DNA of 24,701 bases from Actinomycetes bacterium (GTDB lineage Bacteria > Actinomycetota > Actinomycetes > Mycobacteriales > Micromonosporaceae), in the NCBI GenBank assembly GCA_021793335.1, contig JAJYSW010000019.1, positions 1 to 24,701 on the forward strand, in the 5' to 3' direction. Positions 7,434 through 14,387 of this stretch are shown one piece after another (the first letter of the stretch is position 1; every line of letters starts with the position of its first letter). Both the position numbers and the translations under genes were made by a program. The notes under the pieces are model-generated. The model worked only from the letters and a program-made list of their open reading frames with translations. It was not told where the DNA came from and made no database searches.

Positions 7434-8708
7434 TCACCGCAGGTGCGAAGGCGGGTAGGGCGAATCGTCCTCGTCCCAGAGCCCGTCCTCCGGCCGCGGC
7501 CTCGGGCGGGGCCGCTTCGGTTCCTTCGAGGCCCGCGCCTTCGGCGGTTCCCGCCGCGCCAGGGCCGCGGCCAGCCATGTCGTGATCGGCACGGCGGCGA
7601 TGAGCCCGAGCGTGCCGACCACTGAGCGGACGATCTCGGTGGCGATGGTCTGACTGGTCAAGACCTGTCCCAGCGGACGATCGGCGGCAGCGATGAGCAC
7701 CAGCAGGGGCAGCGACGCCCCCGCGTACGCCAGCACGAGCGTGTTGACCACCGACGTCAGATGATCGCGGCCCACCCGCATCCCAGAGTGGAACAACTGC
7801 CCGCGCCCCCACTTCGGGTTCGCCTTGGATACTTCGTCCACCGTGGCCGCCTGCGAGACGGTGACGTCGTCGATGACGCCGAGCGCGCCGATGAGGATGC
7901 CCGCCAGCAGCAGGCCCGACATGTCGATCGGGTACTGCATCGCCAGCGACGTCGTCTCATCGTCGAGCACGCCGTTGAGGCGGGCCAGGCGGACCGCCCC
8001 CTGGGCGAGCGTGCCGGTGAGCACGAGCGAGGCGAGCGTCCCGAGCACCGCCACCGTGGTGGTCCGGTTCCACCCGTGCGAGAGGTACAGCGACACCAGC
8101 ATGATCGCGGCCGATCCGACGACGGCCACCGGCATCGGTGCCCGGCCGTCCAGAATCGCCGGGACGACGAACAGCAGTACCACCGCGAACGTCAGCCCCA
8201 GGCTCACCAGCGACCGCAGGCCCTTCCAGCGGCCGAACGCGACCACCGCGAGCGCGAACGCGATCACCAGCGCCCACAGCGTGCTCGACCGCTCGTGGTC
8301 GATGATGTGGTACTGCTGGCCGCTCACCGAATCGGGCGTGTGGATCAGCACGACGGCGTCCCCGGCGTCGACTTCGGCTGCGCCGGGCCCGGCCGGGACG
8401 TCGACCAGGATCTCGGCGCCCGCGTCGGGGCCCGAGGCCAGGCGGACCAGGACGTCGCCGCAGCGGTCGGGCCGCAGATGCTCGGACAGCTGCCCGTATT
8501 CGGGATCGCACTCGGTCTCGTGGACGGAGAGGACACGGCCCTCGACCTCGGTCCCGAAGACCTGATCCTCGGCGTCCTCGACACCCGAGGGCCACAACAG
8601 GGCGAGGCCGGCGAGGGTGGCGAGCGCCGCCGGGATGAGGACCCACAGGGCCGCACGCGGGACGGCGTCGGACGGTGCGAGATGCTCTCGATTCACCCGT
8701 GAGAGCAT
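7434..8708 (-). CDS. YibE/F family multi-pass membrane protein
   Basis: A 424-residue protein with about eight membrane segments. After an N-terminal helix (about 18-40) comes an extracytoplasmic region of roughly 100 residues with two cysteines (ETECDPEY and RPDRCGD), then the membrane domain with family-typical segments: FGRWKGLRSLVSLGLTFAVVLLFVVPAILDG, LLLAGILIGALGVIDDVTVSQAATV and HSGMRVGRDHLTSVVNTLVLAYAGASLPLL. The C-terminal 35 residues are a Lys/Arg/Pro-rich cytosolic tail. The family's function is unknown; the conserved DDVTVSQ region inside the membrane suggests transport or signalling, which is speculation. The ATG at 8708 has its only clear Shine-Dalgarno 16-17 nt upstream, too far, and a GTG at 8696 is an alternative start. 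Confidence 0.88.
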   Translation of the reverse strand: MLSRVNREHLAPSDAVPRAALWVLIPAALATLAGLALLWPSGVEDAEDQVFGTEVEGRVLSVHETECDPEYGQLSEHLRPDRCGDVLVRLASGPDAGAEILVDVPAGPGAAEVDAGDAVVLIHTPDSVSGQQYHIIDHERSSTLWALVIAFALAVVAFGRWKGLRSLVSLGLTFAVVLLFVVPAILDGRAPMPVAVVGSAAIMLVSLYLSHGWNRTTTVAVLGTLASLVLTGTLAQGAVRLARLNGVLDDETTSLAMQYPIDMSGLLLAGILIGALGVIDDVTVSQAATVDEVSKANPKWGRGQLFHSGMRVGRDHLTSVVNTLVLAYAGASLPLLVLIAAADRPLGQVLTSQTIATEIVRSVVGTLGLIAAVPITTWLAAALARREPPKARASKEPKRPRPRPRPEDGLWDEDDSPYPPSHLR

Positions 8709-8764
8709 ACGGGCCGCTCGGGGGCTCCTTCCGGCACCGACCCGCCCGAGCGTTCACCCGCGCC

Positions 8765-8785
8765 GCACGAGCATCGGCTTCGTGC
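8765..8785. terminator. Hairpin between the MDMPI and YibE/F genes
   Basis: GCACGA-N9-TCGTGC forms a 6-bp stem in the 114-bp gap between two minus-strand genes. A second dyad (TAGCG-N7-CGCTA, 8809-8825) overlaps the MDMPI stop codon. Both are short and lack T-runs, so they are weak terminator candidates. Confidence 0.3.
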
Positions 8786-8822
8786 CGCCTCCCGGACATC
8801 GCGCTCTGTAGCGCTCTAGTCG

Positions 8823-9605
8823 CTATACGTCCACGGGGTCCATCCAGCGCACCGCCGAATAGTTGCGCCACAGTTGCAGCAGTGCCGGGTCGCCGCTCAC
8901 CGTGAGGTCGTCGAAGGGCAGCCGATTCCACAGCGCCAGGTACAGCAGCTCCACCGGTCCCTCGATCGTGCAGTGAGGAGATTCGACCTCGTTGAACGTC
9001 ACCAGCGGACCGACGTCGGTCGGATGGATGTACCAGTCGCCGCGCCCGGGGGCCAGATCGGTCGCGTGGATGTGCAGCACCGAAGGATGCAGCGCCCGCA
9101 CCCGGCTCGACGGCCGCCCGTGGAAGCCCAGCAGGAGCTCGTCGATGCCGTCGGCCGCGAAGTCCCGGTTGATGGGGGAGATCTCGTCGCCCCTGGCCTG
9201 CTCGGCGTCCACCCTGTGGACGGTGGCCTCATGGGCCTGCCGCCGCACCCAGAACCGCCGTGACGATTCCGATGGAAAGACCTGCCAGCATTGGAGGTCC
9301 TCAGGCGCCTCCTCCAGCGTCCGCACCAGTTCGCTGAATCCCACCCGGACCCAGTCGACCAGCAGCTCTTCATGTGGCAGCGGACCCACGACCTGGTGGA
9401 ACTCGCGTTGACGGGGGTCGTGGGGCAGCGCCCCCGCGACGATGGCCGTCGCCCAGCGGTGGACCGTGCCTATATGGGTCAGCAGGTCCTTGACGCTCCA
9501 ACCGGGGCAAGTCGGCACAGCGGCGTTGAGCGCGAGTTCTCCCCCCGCGATGGCGATCCGCTCCCCCTCGGTACGCAACACGTTGATTTGATCGCCGATA
9601 TTCAT
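8823..9605 (-). CDS. Maleylpyruvate isomerase (MDMPI) family, mycothiol-dependent-type enzyme
   Basis: 260 residues. The N-terminal DinB/MDMPI_N four-helix domain (about 1-150) shows NAAVPTCPGWSVKDLLTHIGTVHRWATAI with the metal-binding-type His in LTHIG, and HEATVHRVDAEQA with HxxxVHRxD. The C-terminal MDMPI_C domain (about 160-260) contains LHIHATD and the closing ALWNRLPFDDLTVSGDPALLQLWR. In characterised members the metal-bound enzyme uses mycothiol as cofactor, the thiol of actinobacteria, which supports the taxonomic reading. The precise substrate is unknown, and most homologues are not maleylpyruvate isomerases in practice. The ATG at 9605 was chosen because the upstream frame reads through the divergent thiE-like gene's promoter; its ribosome-binding site is weak. 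Confidence 0.87.
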   Translation of the reverse strand: MNIGDQINVLRTEGERIAIAGGELALNAAVPTCPGWSVKDLLTHIGTVHRWATAIVAGALPHDPRQREFHQVVGPLPHEELLVDWVRVGFSELVRTLEEAPEDLQCWQVFPSESSRRFWVRRQAHEATVHRVDAEQARGDEISPINRDFAADGIDELLLGFHGRPSSRVRALHPSVLHIHATDLAPGRGDWYIHPTDVGPLVTFNEVESPHCTIEGPVELLYLALWNRLPFDDLTVSGDPALLQLWRNYSAVRWMDPVDV

Positions 9606-9731
9606 CCACAGCAGTCTTTCACCTGTGTCGTGAATTACGCAAGTTAGGACCGTGAACCGATACGGAAGTGTTAAATCGGTCGACCCCTTGCGCGTGGGAT
9701 CTAACGTACGAACTCGATAGGATCGGCGTCC

Positions 9732-10316
9732 ATGCCCAAGCTGCAACACCGGCTCATCGTCGTCACCGACGTCGACAGCTGCCCCAGGCCGCTCGACGAA
9801 CACGTCGGCAGAGCGCTGCGCGGCGGACCGTTCGCGTTGCTCCTGCGTGATAAACACCTCGCCTGGGAGCGGCGGCGGGAACTGGCCGGACGCCTGGAGC
9901 CCCTTCTCTCGGCGGCCGGAGGGGAACTGATCATCGCCGACCCGCCCGAGGCGGTGCCCGCGGCGCACCTGTCGGCCCGGTTCCCGGCTCCCGTCCCGCG
10001 ACCGTCCCGCCTCGGGCGATCGGTCCACGTCGGCGAGCCGGTGCCGGCCGACCTGGACTACATCACCTACTCGCCGGTCTGGGCCACCGACTCCAAACCC
10101 GGCTACGGACCGGCCGTCGGCCTCGACGGTCTGGCCGAGCGCGTCGCCGCGGCCCCGGTCCCGGTGTACGCGCTCGGAGGCGTGACCGGCCCCGCCCGCG
10201 CCCGCGCCGCCAGGGGCGCCGGGGCGGCGGGGGTCGCGGTCATGGGCGCGGTCATGCGTTCGAACGAGCCCGAGCGCGTCGTGGCGGCGCTGCGTGCCGC
10301 CCTCGGAGCGGAGTGA
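9732..10316 (+). CDS. Thiamine phosphate synthase/TenI superfamily protein (ThiE-like)
   Basis: A 194-residue TIM-barrel protein, slightly short for ThiE (about 210-220). ThiE couples the thiazole and pyrimidine phosphates to thiamine phosphate. The first strand (HRLIVVTD), LLRDKHL (about 37-43), YSPVWATDSKPGYGP (aligned with the ThiE G-P-V-F-x-T-x-T-K phosphate loop) and VYALGGVTGPARARAARGAGAAGVAVMGAV near the end are recognisable. The usual N-D-R and G-V-H-L-G-Q segments are replaced by IADPPEAVPAAHLSA, so catalytic competence is uncertain. TenI thiazole tautomerase is an alternative, but the His-bearing TenI loop is not seen. The ATG at 9732 has AGGATCGG upstream. A TAGGAT hexamer at 9718-9723 could also be a -10 giving a nearly leaderless mRNA. 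Its stop lies 1 bp from the beta-glucosidase stop. Confidence 0.78.
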   Translation: MPKLQHRLIVVTDVDSCPRPLDEHVGRALRGGPFALLLRDKHLAWERRRELAGRLEPLLSAAGGELIIADPPEAVPAAHLSARFPAPVPRPSRLGRSVHVGEPVPADLDYITYSPVWATDSKPGYGPAVGLDGLAERVAAAPVPVYALGGVTGPARARAARGAGAAGVAVMGAVMRSNEPERVVAALRAALGAE

Positions 10317-10317
10317 C

Positions 10318-11667
10318 TCAGGCGCGATCGAGTCCGTTCGCGGCGATGACCTCGCCGTAGAACTTCGCGCTGGCCTTGGGGGTGCGCCGCTGAGTCGTGT
10401 AGTCGACGTGGACCAGTCCGAAGCGCTTCTCGTAGCCGAAGGCCCACTCGAAGTTGTCCAGCAGCGACCAGGCGGTGTAGCCGCGGACGTCGGCCCCCTG
10501 GGCGACCGCGTCGTGGACCGCGGCGATGTGCGCGCGCAGGTAGTCGACCCGCTCGGTGTCGACGACCTCGCCGTCCTCGTTCGGGCCGGTCGGGTAGGCG
10601 GCGCCGTTCTCGGTGATCATCGTCGGCACGCCGTAGTCCTTGTGGATGCGCACCAGCAGGTCGGTCAGGCCCGTCGCGTCGATCGGCCAGCCCATGTCCG
10701 TCACCGGCAGTTCCTCGGGTGCCCAGGCCGCGATGCCGCCCGAACCGGGGTTGACGCCGCTCTCGGGCGCGCCGGGGACGTTCTTGACCCAAGTGGGGGT
10801 GTAGTAGTTGACGCCCACGAGGTCGATCGGCTGGGAGATCGTCTCCAGGTCGCCGTCCTGGACGAAGCTCCAGTCGGTGTGGTGCGCGGTACGTTCGATG
10901 ACCTCGGCGGGATAGGCGCCCTTGAACAGCGGGTCGAAGAAGATCCGGTTGGAGATCGCGTCGATGTACCGGGCGGCCTCCTCGTCGCCGCGGCACTGCG
11001 CGGGGTTGAGCGCGAGCGAGACCTGCCGGGCCCCGGCCGCGCGCAGTGCCTTGGTGGCCAGGCCGTGCCCGAGCAGCAGGTGGTGGGCCGCCGCGAGCGC
11101 GTCGGCCGCGTCGGTGCGCCCCGGCGCGTGGTGGCCGTTGCCGTAGCCGAGGAACGCCGCGCACCACGGCTCGTTCACCGTCCACCAGGTGTCGACCCGG
11201 TCGGCCAGTCGGGCGGCCACGATCGCGGCGTAGTCGCCGAACCGTTCGGCGGTCGCCCGGACGGGCCATCCGCCGTGGTCCTCCAGCGTCTGGGGCAGAT
11301 CCCAGTGGTAGAGCGTCGGCATCGGCTTGATGCCTGCGGCGGTGAGCTTGTCCACGAGCCGGTCGTAGAAGTCGAGGCCGGCGGGGTTGACCGGGCCCGC
11401 CCCGTCGGGCTGGATGCGGGGCCAGGCGATCGAGAACCGGTAGGTGTCGACGCCCATCGACCGCATGATCTCGATGTCCTCATCGACGCGGTGGTAGTGG
11501 TCGCAGGCGACCCGGCCGGAGTGGCCGCGCCACGTCTTGCCGGGGGTGTCGGCGAAGGTGTCCCAGATCGACGGCCCGCGGCCGTCCTCATTCGAGGCGC
11601 CCTCGATCTGGTAGGAGGCGGTGGCGGTGCCCCAGAGGAATCCCTCAGGGAAGTTGAGCTGCGGCAT
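10318..11667 (-). CDS. Glycoside hydrolase family 1 beta-glucosidase
   Basis: A 449-residue (beta/alpha)8 GH1 enzyme of standard length. It opens with FPEGFLWGTATASYQIEGA (the N-terminal GH1 signature), has YHWDLPQTLEDHGGW (about 120-134), the acid/base Glu166 in TVNEPW, the VGVNYYTP strand (about 284-291) and the nucleophile Glu353 in ITENG. The tryptophan-rich end (WSLLDNFEWAFGYEKRFGLVHVD) is typical of beta-glucosidases acting on cello-oligosaccharides. There is no signal peptide, so it hydrolyses imported disaccharides in the cytosol. The ATG at 11667 has AAAGG 9 nt upstream; the longer frame to 11715 lacks a site. It is divergent from a sugar ABC importer and shares an upstream region with a CebR-like box. 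It fits the cebEFG-bglC type of locus known in Streptomyces. Confidence 0.94.
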   Translation of the reverse strand: MPQLNFPEGFLWGTATASYQIEGASNEDGRGPSIWDTFADTPGKTWRGHSGRVACDHYHRVDEDIEIMRSMGVDTYRFSIAWPRIQPDGAGPVNPAGLDFYDRLVDKLTAAGIKPMPTLYHWDLPQTLEDHGGWPVRATAERFGDYAAIVAARLADRVDTWWTVNEPWCAAFLGYGNGHHAPGRTDAADALAAAHHLLLGHGLATKALRAAGARQVSLALNPAQCRGDEEAARYIDAISNRIFFDPLFKGAYPAEVIERTAHHTDWSFVQDGDLETISQPIDLVGVNYYTPTWVKNVPGAPESGVNPGSGGIAAWAPEELPVTDMGWPIDATGLTDLLVRIHKDYGVPTMITENGAAYPTGPNEDGEVVDTERVDYLRAHIAAVHDAVAQGADVRGYTAWSLLDNFEWAFGYEKRFGLVHVDYTTQRRTPKASAKFYGEVIAANGLDRA

Positions 11668-11735
11668 GAAGCGCACCTTTCGAAGTGTGAGGGGCGTCTG
11701 ACACGAGGAGTTCATCGAGTTTTCCAGCGAAGCCG

Positions 11736-11764
11736 ATGATACGTTGATGTCACCGCTCCCATGT
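11736..11764 (-). promoter_or_regulatory. Candidate promoter of the beta-glucosidase gene
   Basis: On the minus strand a TATCAT -10 (11741-11736) lies about 70 bp before the start codon. A weak -35 (ACATGG, 11764-11759) sits 17 bp upstream; TTACAT with a 19-bp spacer is an alternative. The CebR-like box falls between or across these elements, where a bound repressor would block RNA polymerase. Inferred from sequence only. Confidence 0.4.
11748..11761. promoter_or_regulatory. CebR/CelR-like operator (imperfect)
   Basis: TGTCACCGCTCCCA matches the palindromic CebR/CelR consensus TGGGAGCGCTCCCA of Streptomyces and Thermobifida at 11 of 14 positions; one half-site (CGCTCCCA) is perfect. CebR is a LacI-family repressor released by cellobiose. 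The site is 81 bp upstream of the beta-glucosidase start and about 240 bp before the binding-protein gene. No LacI gene lies in the window, so any cognate regulator must be encoded elsewhere. Confidence 0.5.
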
Positions 11765-11770
11765 AAAGGG

Positions 11771-11788
11771 ATCGAAGCAAGTCTCGAT
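11771..11788. repeat. Inverted repeat in the divergent sugar region
   Basis: ATCGA-N8-TCGAT is a perfect 5-bp dyad next to the CebR-like box and between the two divergent promoters. Size and place suit a second regulator site, but short dyads of this kind can arise by chance. Confidence 0.25.
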
Positions 11789-11823
11789 AGAGCGACCTTG
11801 CGTAACGATTCGGTAATTTAGCC

Positions 11824-11852
11824 TTGACAGGCCATGTAATCCAGCGCACCAT
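11824..11852 (+). promoter_or_regulatory. Candidate promoter of the sugar importer operon
   Basis: A perfect TTGACA (11824-11829) is followed after 17 bp by CACCAT, or after 18 bp by ACCATT, both weak -10 hexamers. That would leave a 5' leader of about 140 nt before the binding-protein start at 11999. The rest of the 331-bp divergent region shows no further gene; a 68-codon minus-strand frame at 11712-11918 looks spurious. Confidence 0.4.
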
Positions 11853-11998
11853 TTCAGCGTCGTTCCAGGCGGCGGGTGGAGGCAGTTCCGCAAGGAGCAT
11901 CGAGCGGTGCGCGAGCATGGCGCGATGCCGGCCGGGACATGGGAGGCGGTCGGCCTCGCCGCACGACCAGCATTTCGCATCTTAGAGAGGGAAACCCG

Positions 11999-13333
11999 AT
12001 GGGCAAGACTCGACGGTTGATGTATCTCGCGACCGCCACCAGCGCTCTTGCGCTCGCGGCGGCCGCTTGCGGCGCGCCCGATGACGAGGGCGAGGGCCGC
12101 GGCGAAGTGCCCGACGCGGCTCAGGACTGCGCCAACTATGAGGACTACGGCTCCTTCGACGGCGAGACCGTCACCATCTTCGGTTCCATTCGCGACACCG
12201 AGGCCGATGAGATGGAGGAGGCCTGGAGCTTCTTCGAAGAGTGCACCGGCATCACCATCGAATATGAGGGTTCGGGTGAGTTCGAGGCGGACATGAAGGT
12301 CCGCGTCGACGGCGGCAACGCCCCCGACATCGCGCTCTTCCCGCAGCCGGGCCTGATGGCGAACTACGCCGACAGTCTCGTCCCGGCCTCCGACGAGGTC
12401 ACCGCACTCGCGACCGAGGGCTGGAGCCAGGACTGGCTCGACTACGGCACCATCGACGGCACCTTCTACGCCTCGCCGAACTCCGGCAACGCCAAGTCCT
12501 TCATCTGGTACTCCCCGGCGTTCTTCTCCGACAACGGGTACGAGATCCCGACCACTTGGGACGACCTGATCGCCCTGTCCGACCAGATCGCGGCCGACGG
12601 CGTCAAGCCGTGGTGCGCCGGCTTCGAATCAGGCGGTGCCACCGGCTGGCCCGGCACCGACTGGATCGAGGACATCGTCCTGCGCGAGGACACCGACCTG
12701 TACGACCAGTGGGTCGAGCACGAGATCCCCTTCAACGACCCGCAGATCGTCGCGGCCATCGAGAAGGCCGGTGAGGTCGTCACCAACGACGAGTACATGT
12801 TCAACGGCGTCGACACCATCAGCTCGACCCCGTTCCAGGAGGCCGGTTACCCGATCCTCGACAACGAGTGCGCGATGTACCGCATGGCATCCTTCTACGG
12901 CGCCATGTGGCCCGCCGACACCACCGTCGCCGAGGACGGCGACGTGTTCGCCTTCCGCTTCCCCGAGAGCGACGAGGCCGACAACACCATGCTGGTCGGC
13001 GGCGAGTTCGTCGCCGCGTACTCCGATTCCGAGGCCACCGAGGCCACGCGCCAGTTCCTGGCCTCCGAGCTCTACCACAACGCCCGTCTCCAGACCGGCC
13101 CGTGGAGCACCGCGCACCAGGGCGTGGACCCGTCCAACGCCACCACGCCGATCAACGAGCTCGCCACCGAGATCCTGACCGACCCGGACGTGACCGTCCG
13201 CTTCGACGGCTCGGACCTCATGCCCGGTGAGGTCGGCGCCTCCTCGTTCTGGACCGGCGTGATCCAGTGGGTCGACGGCTCCAAGAACGCTCAGGAGATC
13301 GCCGACGACATCGAGAACTCCTGGCCGCAGTAG
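11999..13333 (+). CDS. Sugar ABC transporter solute-binding lipoprotein (AglE-like)
   Basis: 444 residues. It begins with a basic signal (MGKTRRLMYLATATSALALA) and a lipidation cysteine at 24 in AAACGAP; the lipobox has Ala rather than Leu at -3. The mature protein follows the family-1 extracellular solute-binding pattern: GETVTIFGS, then GITIEYEGSGEFEADMKVRVDGGNAPDIALFPQPGLM (about 90-120), GFESGGATGWPGTDWIEDIVLR and DNECAMYRMASFY. The size and motifs look closest to the alpha-glucoside binders (AglE/ThuE type), although the divergent GH1 gene suggests a beta-glucoside. It captures the sugar outside the membrane and hands it to the two permeases downstream. The ATG at 11999 has GAGAGGG 7-13 nt upstream. 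A strong hairpin follows the stop. Confidence 0.92.
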   Translation: MGKTRRLMYLATATSALALAAAACGAPDDEGEGRGEVPDAAQDCANYEDYGSFDGETVTIFGSIRDTEADEMEEAWSFFEECTGITIEYEGSGEFEADMKVRVDGGNAPDIALFPQPGLMANYADSLVPASDEVTALATEGWSQDWLDYGTIDGTFYASPNSGNAKSFIWYSPAFFSDNGYEIPTTWDDLIALSDQIAADGVKPWCAGFESGGATGWPGTDWIEDIVLREDTDLYDQWVEHEIPFNDPQIVAAIEKAGEVVTNDEYMFNGVDTISSTPFQEAGYPILDNECAMYRMASFYGAMWPADTTVAEDGDVFAFRFPESDEADNTMLVGGEFVAAYSDSEATEATRQFLASELYHNARLQTGPWSTAHQGVDPSNATTPINELATEILTDPDVTVRFDGSDLMPGEVGASSFWTGVIQWVDGSKNAQEIADDIENSWPQ

Positions 13334-13349
13334 TCCTACCGACACCGTG

Positions 13350-13386
13350 ACGGTGCCGAGCGGGGGCCCGCCCCGCTCGGCACCGT
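13350..13386 (+). terminator. 16-bp hairpin between binding-protein and permease genes
   Basis: Perfect arms at 13350-13365 and 13371-13386 (ACGGTGCCGAGCGGGG and its complement) enclose a 5-nt loop, 16 bp after the binding-protein stop. No T-run follows. Such stems typically stabilise the upstream mRNA or partially terminate transcription, so more binding protein than permease is made. Confidence 0.75.
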
Positions 13387-13412
13387 TCTGACTCACCTGG
13401 AGTGCACTGACA

Positions 13413-14387
13413 GTGAACATCTCCGACCTCACCGATCGGTTCGGACTGCTGGCGGTCGGCCTCGTGGCCTTCGCGGCCGTCATGCTCGCCCTCTACGGCA
13501 TCGCCGAACTCGCCTCCCGGCGCAACAGCAACCGGCTGGTCGCGACCGTCTTCCTCTTCCCGGCCCTGCTGTTCCTCGTAGTGGGCCTGGTCTACCCCGC
13601 CGTCCGCACCTTCATCATGTCCTTCTACAGCGGCGACGGCAGCAAATTCATCGGCCTGGACAACTACGCCTGGGTCTTCTCCAACGACTCCGCCCTCCAG
13701 ACGCTCATCAACACGGCCCTGTGGGTCGTCATCGTGCCCGCCGTGTCGACGGCCCTCGGGCTGGTCTACGCCGTCCTCATCGACGGCCGCCGCGGTGAGC
13801 GCGTATACAAGGCGCTGGTCTTCCTGCCGATGGGCATCTCCTTCGTCGGCGCCTCGATCATCTGGAAGTTCATCTACCAGTACAAGGCGTCCGGCAAGCA
13901 GCTCGGCCTGCTCAACCAGCTCCTGGTCTGGGCGGGCTTCGACCCGGTCAACTGGCTCAACAACTTCCCGACCAACAACTTCCTGCTGATGGTGGTCCTC
14001 ATCTGGATCCAGGTCGGCTTCGCCACCGTGGTCCTGTCCGCGGCCCTCAAGGGCGTGCCCGTCGACATCATCGAGGCCGCCCGCATCGACGGAGCCAACC
14101 CGTCCGAGATCTTCTGGAACGTCACCGTCCCCTCGATCCGCTCGGCCATCATCGTCGTGGCCGTGACCGTCTTCATCGCCACACTGAAGCTGTTCGACAT
14201 CGTCAGGGCCATGACCGGTGGACACCACGGCACCGACGTCCTCGCGCACAACATGTGGGACCAGGCGTTCCGCCTCGGCAACGACGGACGCGGCGCGACC
14301 ATGGCCGTGCTGCTGTTCGCACTGGTCATCCCCGTCGTCATCTACCAGGTGCGTAACATTCGCCGCCAGGAACTGGAGGCTCGATGA
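13413..14387 (+). CDS. Sugar ABC transporter permease (AglF-like, MalF type)
   Basis: A 324-residue inner-membrane subunit. Hydrophobic segments start at about residues 10-32 and 44-68, followed by the usual transporter core. The EAA loop, EAARIDGANPSEIFWNVTVPSI, sits near 224-245 and would contact the ATPase. Residues around LVFLPMGISFVGASIIWKFIYQY (about 134-156) strongly resemble AglF-type permeases. The start is the GTG at 13413, with TGGAG about 12 nt upstream. Its last codons overlap the next permease (ATGA), indicating translational coupling. No ATP-binding gene follows, so a shared MsiK-type ATPase is presumably encoded elsewhere. Confidence 0.93.
   Translation: MNISDLTDRFGLLAVGLVAFAAVMLALYGIAELASRRNSNRLVATVFLFPALLFLVVGLVYPAVRTFIMSFYSGDGSKFIGLDNYAWVFSNDSALQTLINTALWVVIVPAVSTALGLVYAVLIDGRRGERVYKALVFLPMGISFVGASIIWKFIYQYKASGKQLGLLNQLLVWAGFDPVNWLNNFPTNNFLLMVVLIWIQVGFATVVLSAALKGVPVDIIEAARIDGANPSEIFWNVTVPSIRSAIIVVAVTVFIATLKLFDIVRAMTGGHHGTDVLAHNMWDQAFRLGNDGRGATMAVLLFALVIPVVIYQVRNIRRQELEAR

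Noticed and set aside
5089..7812. 907-codon minus-strand open frame
   Set aside because: It is out of frame with the aminotransferase and antisense to LysR, with Arg/Gly-rich low-complexity translation. A GC-bias shadow.
10294..11739. 481-codon plus-strand open frame opposite the beta-glucosidase
   Set aside because: Antisense to an unmistakable GH1 gene; Gly/Val/Asp-rich with no domain.
11712..11918. 68-codon minus-strand open frame in the divergent sugar region
   Set aside because: It overlaps the candidate promoters and operator, has no ribosome-binding site that stands out and no recognisable domain.
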